Shown here piece after piece: positions 8,285-15,451 of a DNA stretch of 64,000 nucleotides. Position numbers and translations under genes: made by a program. Within the stretch, counting starts at the first letter, position 1; each line of letters begins with the position of its first letter. Origin of the DNA: Natrarchaeobaculum sulfurireducens (lineage in GTDB: Archaea > Halobacteriota > Halobacteria > Halobacteriales > Natrialbaceae); the NCBI RefSeq assembly GCF_003430825.1, contig NZ_CP024047.1, forward strand, positions 2,852,001 through 2,916,000, given 5' to 3'. A model generated the notes under the pieces. It did no database searches and was not told the DNA's origin. It worked only from the letters and a program-made list of their open reading frames with translations.

Positions 8285-9265
8285 ATGGGACTGAGAGAGT
8301 ACATCGTCCGCCGTATTCTCCAGCTCGTCTTTACGCTGTGGGCGTTCGTCACGCTCCTGTTCGTACTGTTCCGGATGGTGCCTGGCGATCCGACGACGCG
8401 GTTCGTCATGGAGTATCCAACGCCGGAAGCGCGAGAACAACGAATCGAAGAGCTCGGGCTCAACGAGCCGCTGTACGTCCAGTATTTCGAGTACCTGGGC
8501 CAACTGTTGCGAGGTGAGTTCGGCGACTCGACTCACTACCGAGAGCCGGTGAGTGAACTCATCTTCCCGCTGTTTCTCAACACGGTCGTTCTCATGTTCA
8601 CCGCGTTGATCATCGCCTACACGTTCGGCGTGCTCTTCGGCGCGGCCATGGGATGGCTGCGAGGCAGTCGCTTCGAGCGTGGTGGCATCGTCCTCACGCT
8701 CGTCGCTCGCTCCTCGCCCGAGTTCTGGATCGGCGTCATCCTGGTCTGGATCTTCGTCTTCCAGCTCGGGGTCCTCCCCCGGAGTGGGATCGGCGCTCAC
8801 GGCGGCGAGTTGACCATGAACGTCGTCGACCGATACGCCAACGTCGACTTCCTCCGGCACCTGATCCTGCCCGCGTTGACGGGGGCGATCTACTACATGG
8901 CGACGCCCGCCCTGCTGATGCGAAACACCATGCTCGAGGTCCTGAAAGCCGACTTCATCGAGATCAAGAAAGCCGAGGGCCTGCCCGAGCGAACGGTGTT
9001 GTACAAACACGCCGCCCGCAACTCCGTGTTGCCACTCGTGACCGTCGTCGCGATCGCAACCGGTGCCGCGATGGGCGGATCGGTCATCATCGAGACCGTC
9101 TTCAACTGGCCAGGGATCGGCCGTGAGATGGTCGCCTCGGTGACCAGAAACGACTATCCGGTCGCGATGGCGGCGTTTTTCCTCATGGGAACTGCCGTGA
9201 TCGTAATGAATTTCGTCGCCGACCTGGCGTACCTCTATCTCGACCCACGGGTGAAATACGAATGA
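8285..9265 (+). CDS. Peptide/solute ABC transporter permease (DppB type)
   Basis: The 326-residue integral membrane permease has the classic DppB layout. A short cytoplasmic start precedes the first membrane helix (RILQLVFTLWAFVTLLFVLF), followed by RMVPGDP. The extracytoplasmic loop carries LGLNEPLYVQYFEYL, and about five more helices follow. The ATPase-contact EAA-type loop is seen at ADFIEIKKAEGLPERTVLYK and RNSVLPLVT. The start at 8285 follows a GGAAGGAGA ribosome-binding site. A 260-base gap separates it from the binding-protein gene, and its end overlaps the next permease by ATGA, showing translational coupling. With the DppC partner it forms the membrane channel. Confidence 0.9.
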   Translation: MGLREYIVRRILQLVFTLWAFVTLLFVLFRMVPGDPTTRFVMEYPTPEAREQRIEELGLNEPLYVQYFEYLGQLLRGEFGDSTHYREPVSELIFPLFLNTVVLMFTALIIAYTFGVLFGAAMGWLRGSRFERGGIVLTLVARSSPEFWIGVILVWIFVFQLGVLPRSGIGAHGGELTMNVVDRYANVDFLRHLILPALTGAIYYMATPALLMRNTMLEVLKADFIEIKKAEGLPERTVLYKHAARNSVLPLVTVVAIATGAAMGGSVIIETVFNWPGIGREMVASVTRNDYPVAMAAFFLMGTAVIVMNFVADLAYLYLDPRVKYE

Positions 9266-10227
9266 GTCTCGAGACCGCTACTGCTGACGACGACTCGCTA
9301 GACCGACGCAAACTTCGCTGGCAGCGCCGCCTCGAGGCGCTTCGCAACTGGGCAGGCGTCCTGAAAGAAGACCGAATGGGCCAGACAGGGATCGCCATCC
9401 TGGCAGTGTTTTTCTTCATCGGGATTTTCGCCCGACCGATCGAAATCTCGGTCGGCCCCGTCTGGGCGACGGTCCAGCCGTTCTCGCTTGCACCCTACGA
9501 GCCCGGTGCTCGGGTCGCCGGAACAGGGCTCCAGGGCCCCTCGTGGGACCACCCGCTCGGAACGACGGCGCTCGGCCGGGACGTCCTGTCTCAACTCCTC
9601 GCCGCGACGCGAGTGACGCTGATCGTCGGCATCGTCGCGGCGTTCATGGCCGTCTTCATCGGCGCGAACGTCGGCATCATCAGCGCCTACTACGGCGGCT
9701 GGGTCGACGACATCCTGATGCGAATTACCGACGTCGTCTACGGCGTTCCGTTCTTGCCCTTCGCTATCGCGCTGGTGTTCATCATCGGTGCCAGCCTGGT
9801 CAACGTCATCTTTGCGATCGTGTTGATCCTCTGGCGCGGCACCGCACGTGTCGTCCGGTCACAGGTACTGAGTCACAAACAACGGCCGTACGTCGAGAGC
9901 GCCCGAGCGATCGGCGCAAGCGACTTTCGGATCATGTACGTCCAGATCATGCCGAACGTCCTGCCACTGATCTCGCTGTACGCCGCCTTCGCGGTGGCGT
10001 GGGCGGTGATCGCCGAGGCGAGTCTCTCGTTCCTCGGGCTGGGCCCACCGGGAATGATCTCCTGGGGCGAGATGATCTACGACGTCCGGAGCGCCGGTGC
10101 ACTCCGCGAGGCGTGGTGGTGGGTGTTCCCACCTGGCATCGCCATCATGCTGTTCGTGATGTCGGTGTTCTTCATCGGCCGCTCGCTCGAGAAAGTAGTC
10201 AACCCCGAACTGCGCCACTCCAAGTAA
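9262..10227 (+). CDS. Peptide/solute ABC transporter permease (DppC type)
   Basis: The second permease subunit has 321 residues. A charged N-terminal cytoplasmic segment leads to the first helix (IAILAVFFFIGIFARPI). The DppC-specific loop is present (HPLGTTALGRDVLSQLL), then helices and the ATPase-contact loop VESARAIGASDFRIMYVQIMPN. It ends with SLSFLGLGPPGMISWGEM and a last helix. It overlaps dppB by four bases and precedes the first ATPase by four bases, so the four membrane and ATPase genes form one tight operon. Confidence 0.9.
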   Translation: MSLETATADDDSLDRRKLRWQRRLEALRNWAGVLKEDRMGQTGIAILAVFFFIGIFARPIEISVGPVWATVQPFSLAPYEPGARVAGTGLQGPSWDHPLGTTALGRDVLSQLLAATRVTLIVGIVAAFMAVFIGANVGIISAYYGGWVDDILMRITDVVYGVPFLPFAIALVFIIGASLVNVIFAIVLILWRGTARVVRSQVLSHKQRPYVESARAIGASDFRIMYVQIMPNVLPLISLYAAFAVAWAVIAEASLSFLGLGPPGMISWGEMIYDVRSAGALREAWWWVFPPGIAIMLFVMSVFFIGRSLEKVVNPELRHSK

Positions 10228-10231
10228 CACA

Positions 10232-11284
10232 ATGACGCTACTCACAATCGACGGTTTGCAGATGTACTACCGGAGCGAGGCAGGATACGTCCGCGCCGCC
10301 GACGACATCAACATCGAACTCGAGCGCGGACAGACGCTCGGACTCGTCGGCGAGAGCGGCTCCGGAAAGACGACTATCGCCCGCTCGATCATCCGGCTGT
10401 TGCCGGACAACGCCGAGGTCGTCGACGGATCGATCGACTTCGACGGCACGGACATCACCGAACTCACCGACCGGGAACTGCGCAACCAGATCCGATGGCA
10501 GGAGGTATCGATGATCCCGCAGAACGCGATGAACGGCTTCGACCCGGTCTACACCGTCGGCCAACAGATCGTTCAGGTTATCAGACACCACGAAGACGGC
10601 GTCTCGAAAGCCGAGGCGAAAGACCGCGCCAGATCGCTGTTCGACGAACTCGGCATCGATCCCGACCGTGTCGATGACTATCCCCACCAGTTCTCCGGCG
10701 GGATGGCCCAGCGGGCGATGATCGCACTGGCACTGTGTCTCGAGCCGCGGCTGATCCTCGCTGACGAGCCGACGACGGCACTGGACGTGGTGATCCAAGA
10801 CCGCATCCTCGATACGATCAAAGAGATGCAAGCGGAGTACGACAGCGCGATGATCCTGATCACCCACGACATCTCGGTGGTCAGCGAGACCTCCGATCGG
10901 ATCGCCGTCTGCTACGGCGGCCGGATCGTCGAGCAGGCCGACGCGGCCACGATCATCAAGAACCCCCGTCACCCCTACACGCTCGGACTGCGCAACGCAT
11001 TTCCCGACATCGCAGATTCCGACGAGGACCTCATCTCGATTCCGGGAACGCCACCCGAACTCGTCGACCCCGGTGAGGGCTGTCGATTCGCGCCTCGCTG
11101 TCCGTTCGCAGAAGACGAGTGCTGGGAGGTAACGCCGGAACCCGAAGAGTACGGCGACGGCCATATCGTCGAGTGTCACCGCGCCGACGAGGCCGACGAA
11201 CTCCGCTCGCTCGCCGCAAAGCGAGAGACGTGGATGGGCACCGACGAAGCGAAAACAACGCCGGCACAGGGAGGTGACGACTGA
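10232..11284 (+). CDS. Peptide/solute ABC transporter ATP-binding protein (DppD type)
   Basis: A cytoplasmic ABC ATPase of 350 residues that energises the DppBC channel. It has Walker A (GESGSGKTT, about residue 43), a Q-loop region (VSMIPQNAMNGFDP), the ABC signature FSGGMAQR, Walker B with [13 protein letters not shown], and the switch histidine in LITHDISVV. The C-terminal oligopeptide domain contains the cysteine pattern CRFAPRCPFAEDEC plus a later EC. Its stop overlaps the next gene's start (TGATG). All catalytic motifs are intact. Confidence 0.9.
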   Translation: MTLLTIDGLQMYYRSEAGYVRAADDINIELERGQTLGLVGESGSGKTTIARSIIRLLPDNAEVVDGSIDFDGTDITELTDRELRNQIRWQEVSMIPQNAMNGFDPVYTVGQQIVQVIRHHEDGVSKAEAKDRARSLFDELGIDPDRVDDYPHQFSGGMAQRAMIALALCLEPRLILADEPTTALDVVIQDRILDTIKEMQAEYDSAMILITHDISVVSETSDRIAVCYGGRIVEQADAATIIKNPRHPYTLGLRNAFPDIADSDEDLISIPGTPPELVDPGEGCRFAPRCPFAEDECWEVTPEPEEYGDGHIVECHRADEADELRSLAAKRETWMGTDEAKTTPAQGGDD

Positions 11285-12582
11285 TGTCGCTTACCTCAGA
11301 GACCGAAGAGCACTCAGAGCGGGCCGACGACGCGAAACTCCGGCTCGAGAACCTCGATAAGCATTTTACGGTCAATCAAGGCATCCTCTCGCGAATCCTC
11401 CGCGGGGAGTCCTCTCAGTACGTCCACGCCGTCGACGACGTCACCGTCGAAATCGCCGAGGGAGAAGCATTCGGCTTAGCTGGCGAGTCCGGCTGTGGGA
11501 AGACGACGCTCGGAAAGACCGCGATCAAGTTGACCGAGCCCACGAACGGTCGGATCGTCTTCGACGGCGAGGACGTCACCGACTTAAGCGGCGACGACCT
11601 GAAGGCGTTCCGACGAGAGGCCCAGGTGATCCACCAGAACCCGTACGACTCGATCAACCCCCGATTTACGGTTTACGAGTGGATCGAAGAGCCCCTCATC
11701 GTCCACGGCATCGGGACACCCGAAGAACGCGAAGCTCGCGTCCTCGAGACCCTCGAGATGGCTGGCCTCGAGCCGCCCGAAGCCTACGCCCACGAGTATC
11801 CCACCGAACTCAGCGGTGGTGAACGCCAGCGGGTCGGTATCGCCCGTGCACTGGTACTCGAGCCGTCGTTCCTGCTGGCAGACGAGCCCGCGAGTATGCT
11901 CGACGTCTCGATTCGCGCGAGTATCCTCGACGTGTTCGAGCGGCTCCAGACCGAACTCGGTCTGACGGCGTTGTACATCAGCCACGACCTCTCACTGTTG
12001 AAACACATCTGTGACCGCATCGGGATCATGTACCTCGGCGAACTGGTCGAAGTCGGCCCCGCAGACGAGATCATCGACAATCCCCAGCACCCCTACACGC
12101 AGGCGCTCGTCTCCTCGGTCCCGCGACTCGACCCCGACGTCGACCGCGAGCGAATCGAACTCGTCGGTGAGGTCCCCGACGCCGTCGACGTTCCCAGCGG
12201 CTGTCGCTTCCACCCCCGGTGTCCGAAGCTCGTCCCGCCAGAAGACGTCGACCTCGAGCAAGCCGTCTGGCGAGCCGTCGCCAATCTCCGGCGCGATCTC
12301 CTCGAGGACGACCTCTCGCTGACCGGTGACGAGACACACACCCCTGGCGAGATTCGGGCAGAGTACGGCGTTCCGGACGAGCTTTCCGACCCCCACGTCG
12401 AAGCGGTGCTCTCGGAGGCCCTCGAGGCGTTCGTCGAAACTGAAGACGCGACACTCGACCGACTCCGGGAGGCACTCGAGAGCCCGTGTGAACGCGGCTC
12501 GATCCCGACGTATCAGGCCACCGACGTCCAGCGCTCGCAGTGTCTGTTACACGACCCCGACGGGCCATATCGGGCCGGGTGA
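11284..12582 (+). CDS. Peptide/solute ABC transporter ATP-binding protein (DppF type) with extended C-terminus
   Basis: This is the second ATPase of the operon, 432 residues, about 100 longer than usual DppF. Motifs are Walker A (GESGCGKTT), the signature LSGGERQR, Walker B LLADEPASMLDV and the switch YISHDLSLL. The usual C-terminal domain (CRFHPRCPKLVPPE) is interrupted by about 100 acidic, helical residues before the final cysteines (SPCERGS and QCLLHD). It is translationally coupled to the DppD gene by TGATG. Four cysteines remain in the domain, as in relatives that bind an iron-sulfur cluster; that role is inference. The second operon's DppF has a similar insertion. Confidence 0.88.
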   Translation: MSLTSETEEHSERADDAKLRLENLDKHFTVNQGILSRILRGESSQYVHAVDDVTVEIAEGEAFGLAGESGCGKTTLGKTAIKLTEPTNGRIVFDGEDVTDLSGDDLKAFRREAQVIHQNPYDSINPRFTVYEWIEEPLIVHGIGTPEEREARVLETLEMAGLEPPEAYAHEYPTELSGGERQRVGIARALVLEPSFLLADEPASMLDVSIRASILDVFERLQTELGLTALYISHDLSLLKHICDRIGIMYLGELVEVGPADEIIDNPQHPYTQALVSSVPRLDPDVDRERIELVGEVPDAVDVPSGCRFHPRCPKLVPPEDVDLEQAVWRAVANLRRDLLEDDLSLTGDETHTPGEIRAEYGVPDELSDPHVEAVLSEALEAFVETEDATLDRLREALESPCERGSIPTYQATDVQRSQCLLHDPDGPYRAG

Positions 12583-12688
12583 CCAACGGCTGACCGGCCA
12601 GGTCGGACGCCTCGAACCCCGATCATCAACATAAACACTGCTTCGGCCACCGACTCCTCGATCCGTCTACAGAGATACAGCGAGAGTG

Positions 12689-12709
12689 CCTCGGGGCTTG
12701 ACCCCGAGG
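12689..12709. repeat. Perfect hairpin, possible remnant of a TnpB-element right end
   Basis: CCTCGGGG (12689-12696), a 5-base loop and CCCCGAGG (12702-12709) form an 8-bp stem, followed by TAGTTCAC. Such a GC stem followed by a short conserved tail resembles the 3' ends of haloarchaeal IS1341/IS605 elements. No matching transposase lies upstream, so it would be an orphan end. The alternative is simply the terminator of the dpp operon. Confidence 0.35.
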
Positions 12710-12876
12710 TAGTTCACGAGACACTCACGGACGACTTCAGTACGGACAGGCAGACCACAGCAACAACTGCAACGGTTTGCACACTGATCGCCGGTCCGTC
12801 TGACGAGCAGGTGCGCACTGACGTGCTGTGGGTACTATCTTCTTACAGCGAGAGAATCCCGCCGTTCACGGTGTTG

Positions 12877-12925
12877 ACGAGACGCTTTGCGTCTCGTTCG
12901 CACATCAGAACGCGAAGCGTTCTGA
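12877..12925. repeat. Two tandem 9-bp hairpins with 3-base loops
   Basis: ACGAGACGC-TTT-GCGTCTCGT (12877-12897) and TCAGAACGC-GAA-GCGTTCTGA (12905-12925) are two perfect 9-bp stems only 7 bases apart. They lie 110-160 bases before the TnpB start. IS200/IS605 transposases recognise subterminal hairpins, so these may mark a left end, but no tnpA is present to confirm it. Confidence 0.45.
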
Positions 12926-13034
12926 GGACGGGCGTGAATCGCGTCACTCAACTACGCGAACCACCGCTCGATAGCGGGCTGGATATTCCACGCTAATCCA
13001 CACCATTAAGTTGATTCATTTACATGGGCTATGT

Positions 13035-14282
13035 ATGGCGATTCAGGTCACGCGCACCTACGTTGGTTCGATCCAGAACCACCGGCAGGTCTGCGATGGC
13101 CTTGACTCGCTCGGAGACTCCGCCTCGAAGATCTGGAATGTCGCACGATGGACAGCCGACCGAATCTGGGATGAGACCGGTGAAATCCCAGACGAGGGTG
13201 TGCTGAAATCGTACATGAAGAACCAGTCGTGCTGGAAAGACCTGAACGCACAATCCAGTCAGAAAGTCATCGAAGAACTTTCTGACGCTTTCCAGTCGTG
13301 GTTCGATCTGCGACAGAAGGATGACGAGGCGAATCCACCCGGCTACCGCAAACACGGCGACACCCGGCCCAAGAGTACGGTTACGTTCAAACCAGACGGG
13401 TTCAAACACGACCCAGAGAACAACCGCGTCCGGCTCAGCAAAGGGTCGAACCTCAAGGAGTACTGGTCAGACTTCATCCTCTGCGAATACCAGACACGCC
13501 CAGATGTTGCCCTCTCGGAAGTCACCAAGGTACAGAACGTTCGAACCGTCTGGAACGGCGACGAGTGGGAGCTGCACTTTGTCTGCAAAGTCGAACTCGA
13601 AACCAGCGACTCCGCAGGCGACGGCGTTGCTGGAATCGACCTTGGGATCAAAAATATTGCCACGGTCGCATTTCCCGACGAATACGTCCTCTACCCCGGC
13701 AACTCGATCAAGCAAGACAAACACTACTTCAAGCGAGCCGAGTACGACACTGCGGGTGAGGGCCCCTCGGAGAAGTCACTGTGGGCACGTCGGAAACTCG
13801 CAGATCGTGAAACGCATTTCTACCACACGCTTACGGACACCATCATTACGGAGTGTGTCGAACGTGGTGTCGGCACGCTCGCGGTGAGTTGGCCTGAAGA
13901 CGTGCGAAACTCAGACTGGGGGAAGAGTGGCAACAAGAAACTCCACACGTGGGCGTTCGACCGCATTTACCAGTCCCTCGAATACAAAGGCGAGATCCGT
14001 GGCATCGAGGTGCTGAAAGAAAATGAATGGAACACCTCGAAAACGTGTTCAGCGTGTGGTGACGACACGAAGTCGAACCGGAAGCATCGTGGATTGTACG
14101 TCTGTTCGTCGTGTGAGTTGGTAGCCAACGCCGATTGTAACGGGGCGGAGAACATGAGACAGAAGATAACTCCGAGTCCTCACGGTGAGGATAGGAGTAA
14201 CGGCTGTGTGGCACAGCCATCGGTACACCTGTTCGACCGCGAGAGCGGGTCGTTCAAAACGAGAGAACAGGTCGTATCGTAG
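13035..14282 (+). CDS. Solo TnpB-family (IS1341-type) RNA-guided nuclease-like protein with altered RuvC motif II
   Basis: The 415-residue TnpB/OrfB protein has an N-terminal helical region, a RuvC-like core and a zinc finger (CSACG near 338-342, CSSCE near 357-361). RuvC motif I is intact (GIDLGIKN, Asp202), as is motif III (NADCNGAENM, Asp367). In motif II the glutamate usually seen in a VxEDL setting aligns with Ser285 in TLAVSWPEDV. The nearest glutamate, Glu288, is three residues later, so full nuclease activity is uncertain. Start 13035 (MAIQVTRTYVGS) replaces an upstream ATG at 13011. There is no TnpA nearby. A structured RNA-like 3' region follows directly. It sits 450 bases after a transporter operon, a setting reminiscent of transporter-linked nuclease-dead TnpB relatives. 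Confidence 0.85.
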   Translation: MAIQVTRTYVGSIQNHRQVCDGLDSLGDSASKIWNVARWTADRIWDETGEIPDEGVLKSYMKNQSCWKDLNAQSSQKVIEELSDAFQSWFDLRQKDDEANPPGYRKHGDTRPKSTVTFKPDGFKHDPENNRVRLSKGSNLKEYWSDFILCEYQTRPDVALSEVTKVQNVRTVWNGDEWELHFVCKVELETSDSAGDGVAGIDLGIKNIATVAFPDEYVLYPGNSIKQDKHYFKRAEYDTAGEGPSEKSLWARRKLADRETHFYHTLTDTIITECVERGVGTLAVSWPEDVRNSDWGKSGNKKLHTWAFDRIYQSLEYKGEIRGIEVLKENEWNTSKTCSACGDDTKSNRKHRGLYVCSSCELVANADCNGAENMRQKITPSPHGEDRSNGCVAQPSVHLFDRESGSFKTREQVVS

Positions 14283-14284
14283 AC

Positions 14285-14392
14285 CAACAAATATCCCACC
14301 CTGCGGTACGGGAAGCCTCGCCGTCGTCGGGCATCGCCCGACTGCCTGAGGGAGCTTCGCTCCCTCTCCGTTTACGGCGAGGAGGATGTCAC
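14285..14392 (+). ncRNA. Putative omega-RNA 3' end / right end of the TnpB element
   Basis: Immediately after the TnpB stop, the sequence can fold into a three-way structure. The outer stem is CCTCGCCGT (14316-14324) with ACGGCGAGG (14374-14382). It encloses two perfect hairpins: GTCGGGC-ATC-GCCCGAC (14326-14342) and GAGGGAGC-TTC-GCTCCCTC (14348-14366). The tail AGGATGTCAC follows, after which a guide would be expected. TnpB proteins use RNA from this part of their gene, and sense-overlapping transcripts are known for IS1341-type genes in Halobacterium. The exact RNA ends and guide cannot be set from sequence alone. Confidence 0.6.
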
Positions 14393-14645
14393 ATGAGTCG
14401 AATCCAGTGAGAGATCGGCGTCCTTGCCGCTTGTTGTAGCACTTTTCCAGCTCGAATTCGATACAACAGGACCCCTCCCGCTAGTCCTATATTCCAGGCC
14501 CGACTTGACAAAGTAACGGGTAGAAAGACAATCAAAGCACATTTTTCGAGTCTTAAGACTTATTTTAGGTAGTGATAATAGAAATATGAATTTTACCTAA
14601 CCATATTGGGTCCGAGCTTTTTTCTCTACGTTCTCTACATGTGAT
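14393..14645. other. AT-rich intergenic region
   Basis: There is no gene here. The composition drops to AT-rich compared with the rest of the window, with several possible TATA-like stretches around 14552-14610 ahead of the HalOD1 gene. Its first 15-20 bases would be the guide segment if the omega-RNA model is right. Confidence 0.5.
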
Positions 14646-14951
14646 ATGGTACGAACCGATCACTGCTGTCCGCCTGAAAATACGCAAGTTGAGTTCCAAA
14701 CTGAACGAAAGCGGTCGGAGTCGATGGTCCAGGCGATCGTCAGAGCACTTTCCACTACCAAAGACGTCCCCGTGACTGAACTGGACTCTTTGTACGAGTC
14801 CATCAATACGGAGGCTGTAAACTCACTGTTTGGACATGCCGAGACGCGCCACACGGCTATTTGCCTCGAGTTCACGCATCAAGATCACACGGTCACTGTA
14901 ACCCAAAGTGGAGCGATCTACGTCCGAAGCAGCGATGACGAATACGGGTGA
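14646..14951 (+). CDS. HalOD1 output-domain protein
   Basis: The 101-residue protein matches the HalOD1 domain of haloarchaeal signalling proteins. It has a helix ESMVQAIVRALSTTKDVPV, then LDSLYESINTEAVNSLF, a beta strand with CLEFTHQDHTVTV, and a final GAIYVRSS. Free-standing HalOD1 proteins are thought to be regulatory outputs linked to response regulators, but no partner lies next to it. It stands between the TnpB element and the tRNA-Gly cluster in a locally AT-rich area, so it may have arrived with the mobile DNA. Confidence 0.75.
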   Translation: MVRTDHCCPPENTQVEFQTERKRSESMVQAIVRALSTTKDVPVTELDSLYESINTEAVNSLFGHAETRHTAICLEFTHQDHTVTVTQSGAIYVRSSDDEYG

Positions 14952-14974
14952 GGGGCCAAGACAAGACGGAAGCA

Positions 14975-15102
14975 TGCGCCGACCGGGAATTGAACCCGGG
15001 CTATGAGCTTGAGACGCTCATGTCCTCCCACTAGACTTCCGATGAACTCACTGCGCTCGTTCATCGACCTTCGCCTCGCTCCGCTCGGCTCAGCACCGGC
15101 GC
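14975..15102 (-). pseudogene. Broken tRNA-Gly-like gene with anticodon CTC
   Basis: On the minus strand the T arm, anticodon arm and D arm are nearly identical to the intact tRNA-Gly at 15118-15188. The anticodon loop reads GTCTCAA instead of TTCCCAA, giving anticodon CTC (bases 15011-15013), which would read Glu codons. The 5' acceptor strand is not adjacent. A copy of GCGCCGGTG occurs 57 bases further on (15094-15102), and the intervening DNA includes a GATGAAC/GTTCATC hairpin. The bases directly next to the D arm pair poorly with the 3' acceptor strand. It is most likely a decayed duplicate. An intron at the position 9/10 junction is possible but unusual. Confidence 0.6.
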
Positions 15103-15117
15103 TGCGGAGAATAGCAG

Positions 15118-15188
15118 TGCGCCGACCGGGAATTGAACCCGGGCTATGAGCTTGGGAAGCTCATGTCCTCCCACTAGACCACCGGCGC
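15118..15188 (-). tRNA. tRNA-Gly (anticodon CCC)
   Basis: The 71-base gene has all arms. The acceptor is GCGCCGG paired with TCGGCGC (one G-U). The D arm contains GTCTAGTGGGAGGAC. The anticodon arm is TGAGC-TTCCCAA-GCTCA with anticodon CCC at 15154-15156, and the T arm is CCGGG-TTCAATT-CCCGG. The discriminator is A and CCA is not encoded. It reads the GGG glycine codon. A broken near-copy lies just beside it (14975-15102), and a stray copy of its 5' end lies at 15241-15253. Confidence 0.95.
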
Positions 15189-15220
15189 TCACTCACGCTG
15201 TTCGTTCGCGCCGTCGTTCG

Positions 15221-15303
15221 TAGTTCCGGCGGAACTACTCACCACCGGCGCTCGTTTACTTCTGTCGTTCGTGCCCCGAGGATCGCGATTCCGAAAGAAT
15301 CGC
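15221..15303. repeat. Duplicated tRNA-Gly 5' fragment and two hairpins
   Basis: ACCACCGGCGCTC at 15241-15253 repeats the 5' end of tRNA-Gly and its flank (15178-15190). GTAGTTCC-GGC-GGAACTAC (about 15221-15239) is an 8-bp hairpin, and GCGATTC-CGAAA-GAATCGC (15285-15303) is a 7-bp hairpin. Together they show that the tRNA region was duplicated and rearranged. Confidence 0.5.
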
Positions 15304-15451
15304 TCACCTCCAGCGCACACTTACCTCGAGCGTATCCGCCGATCACACTTCAACGTAGCGTTCGCTCGAGCCCACGCCACCTGTCGAACGTTCGTCCAGT
15401 TTTTGCCAGTTAGGGGTGCCTATTAGGATAGTGAGACCGAATGATTGCGTA

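Larger units (their letters stand above)
12583..13034. other. Intergenic region with short hairpins and remnant-like IS sequence
   Basis: I see no convincing gene in these 452 bases between the dpp operon and the TnpB gene. They hold an 8-bp stem resembling a TnpB-element right end (12689-12709) and two back-to-back perfect hairpins (12877-12897 and 12905-12925). These suggest decayed insertion-sequence DNA. Confidence 0.5.

Noticed and set aside
14975-15102. A functional intron-containing tRNA-Glu
   Set aside because: An insert of 57 bases at position 9/10 would be atypical for haloarchaea, and the body matches tRNA-Gly, so a decayed duplicate is more likely.
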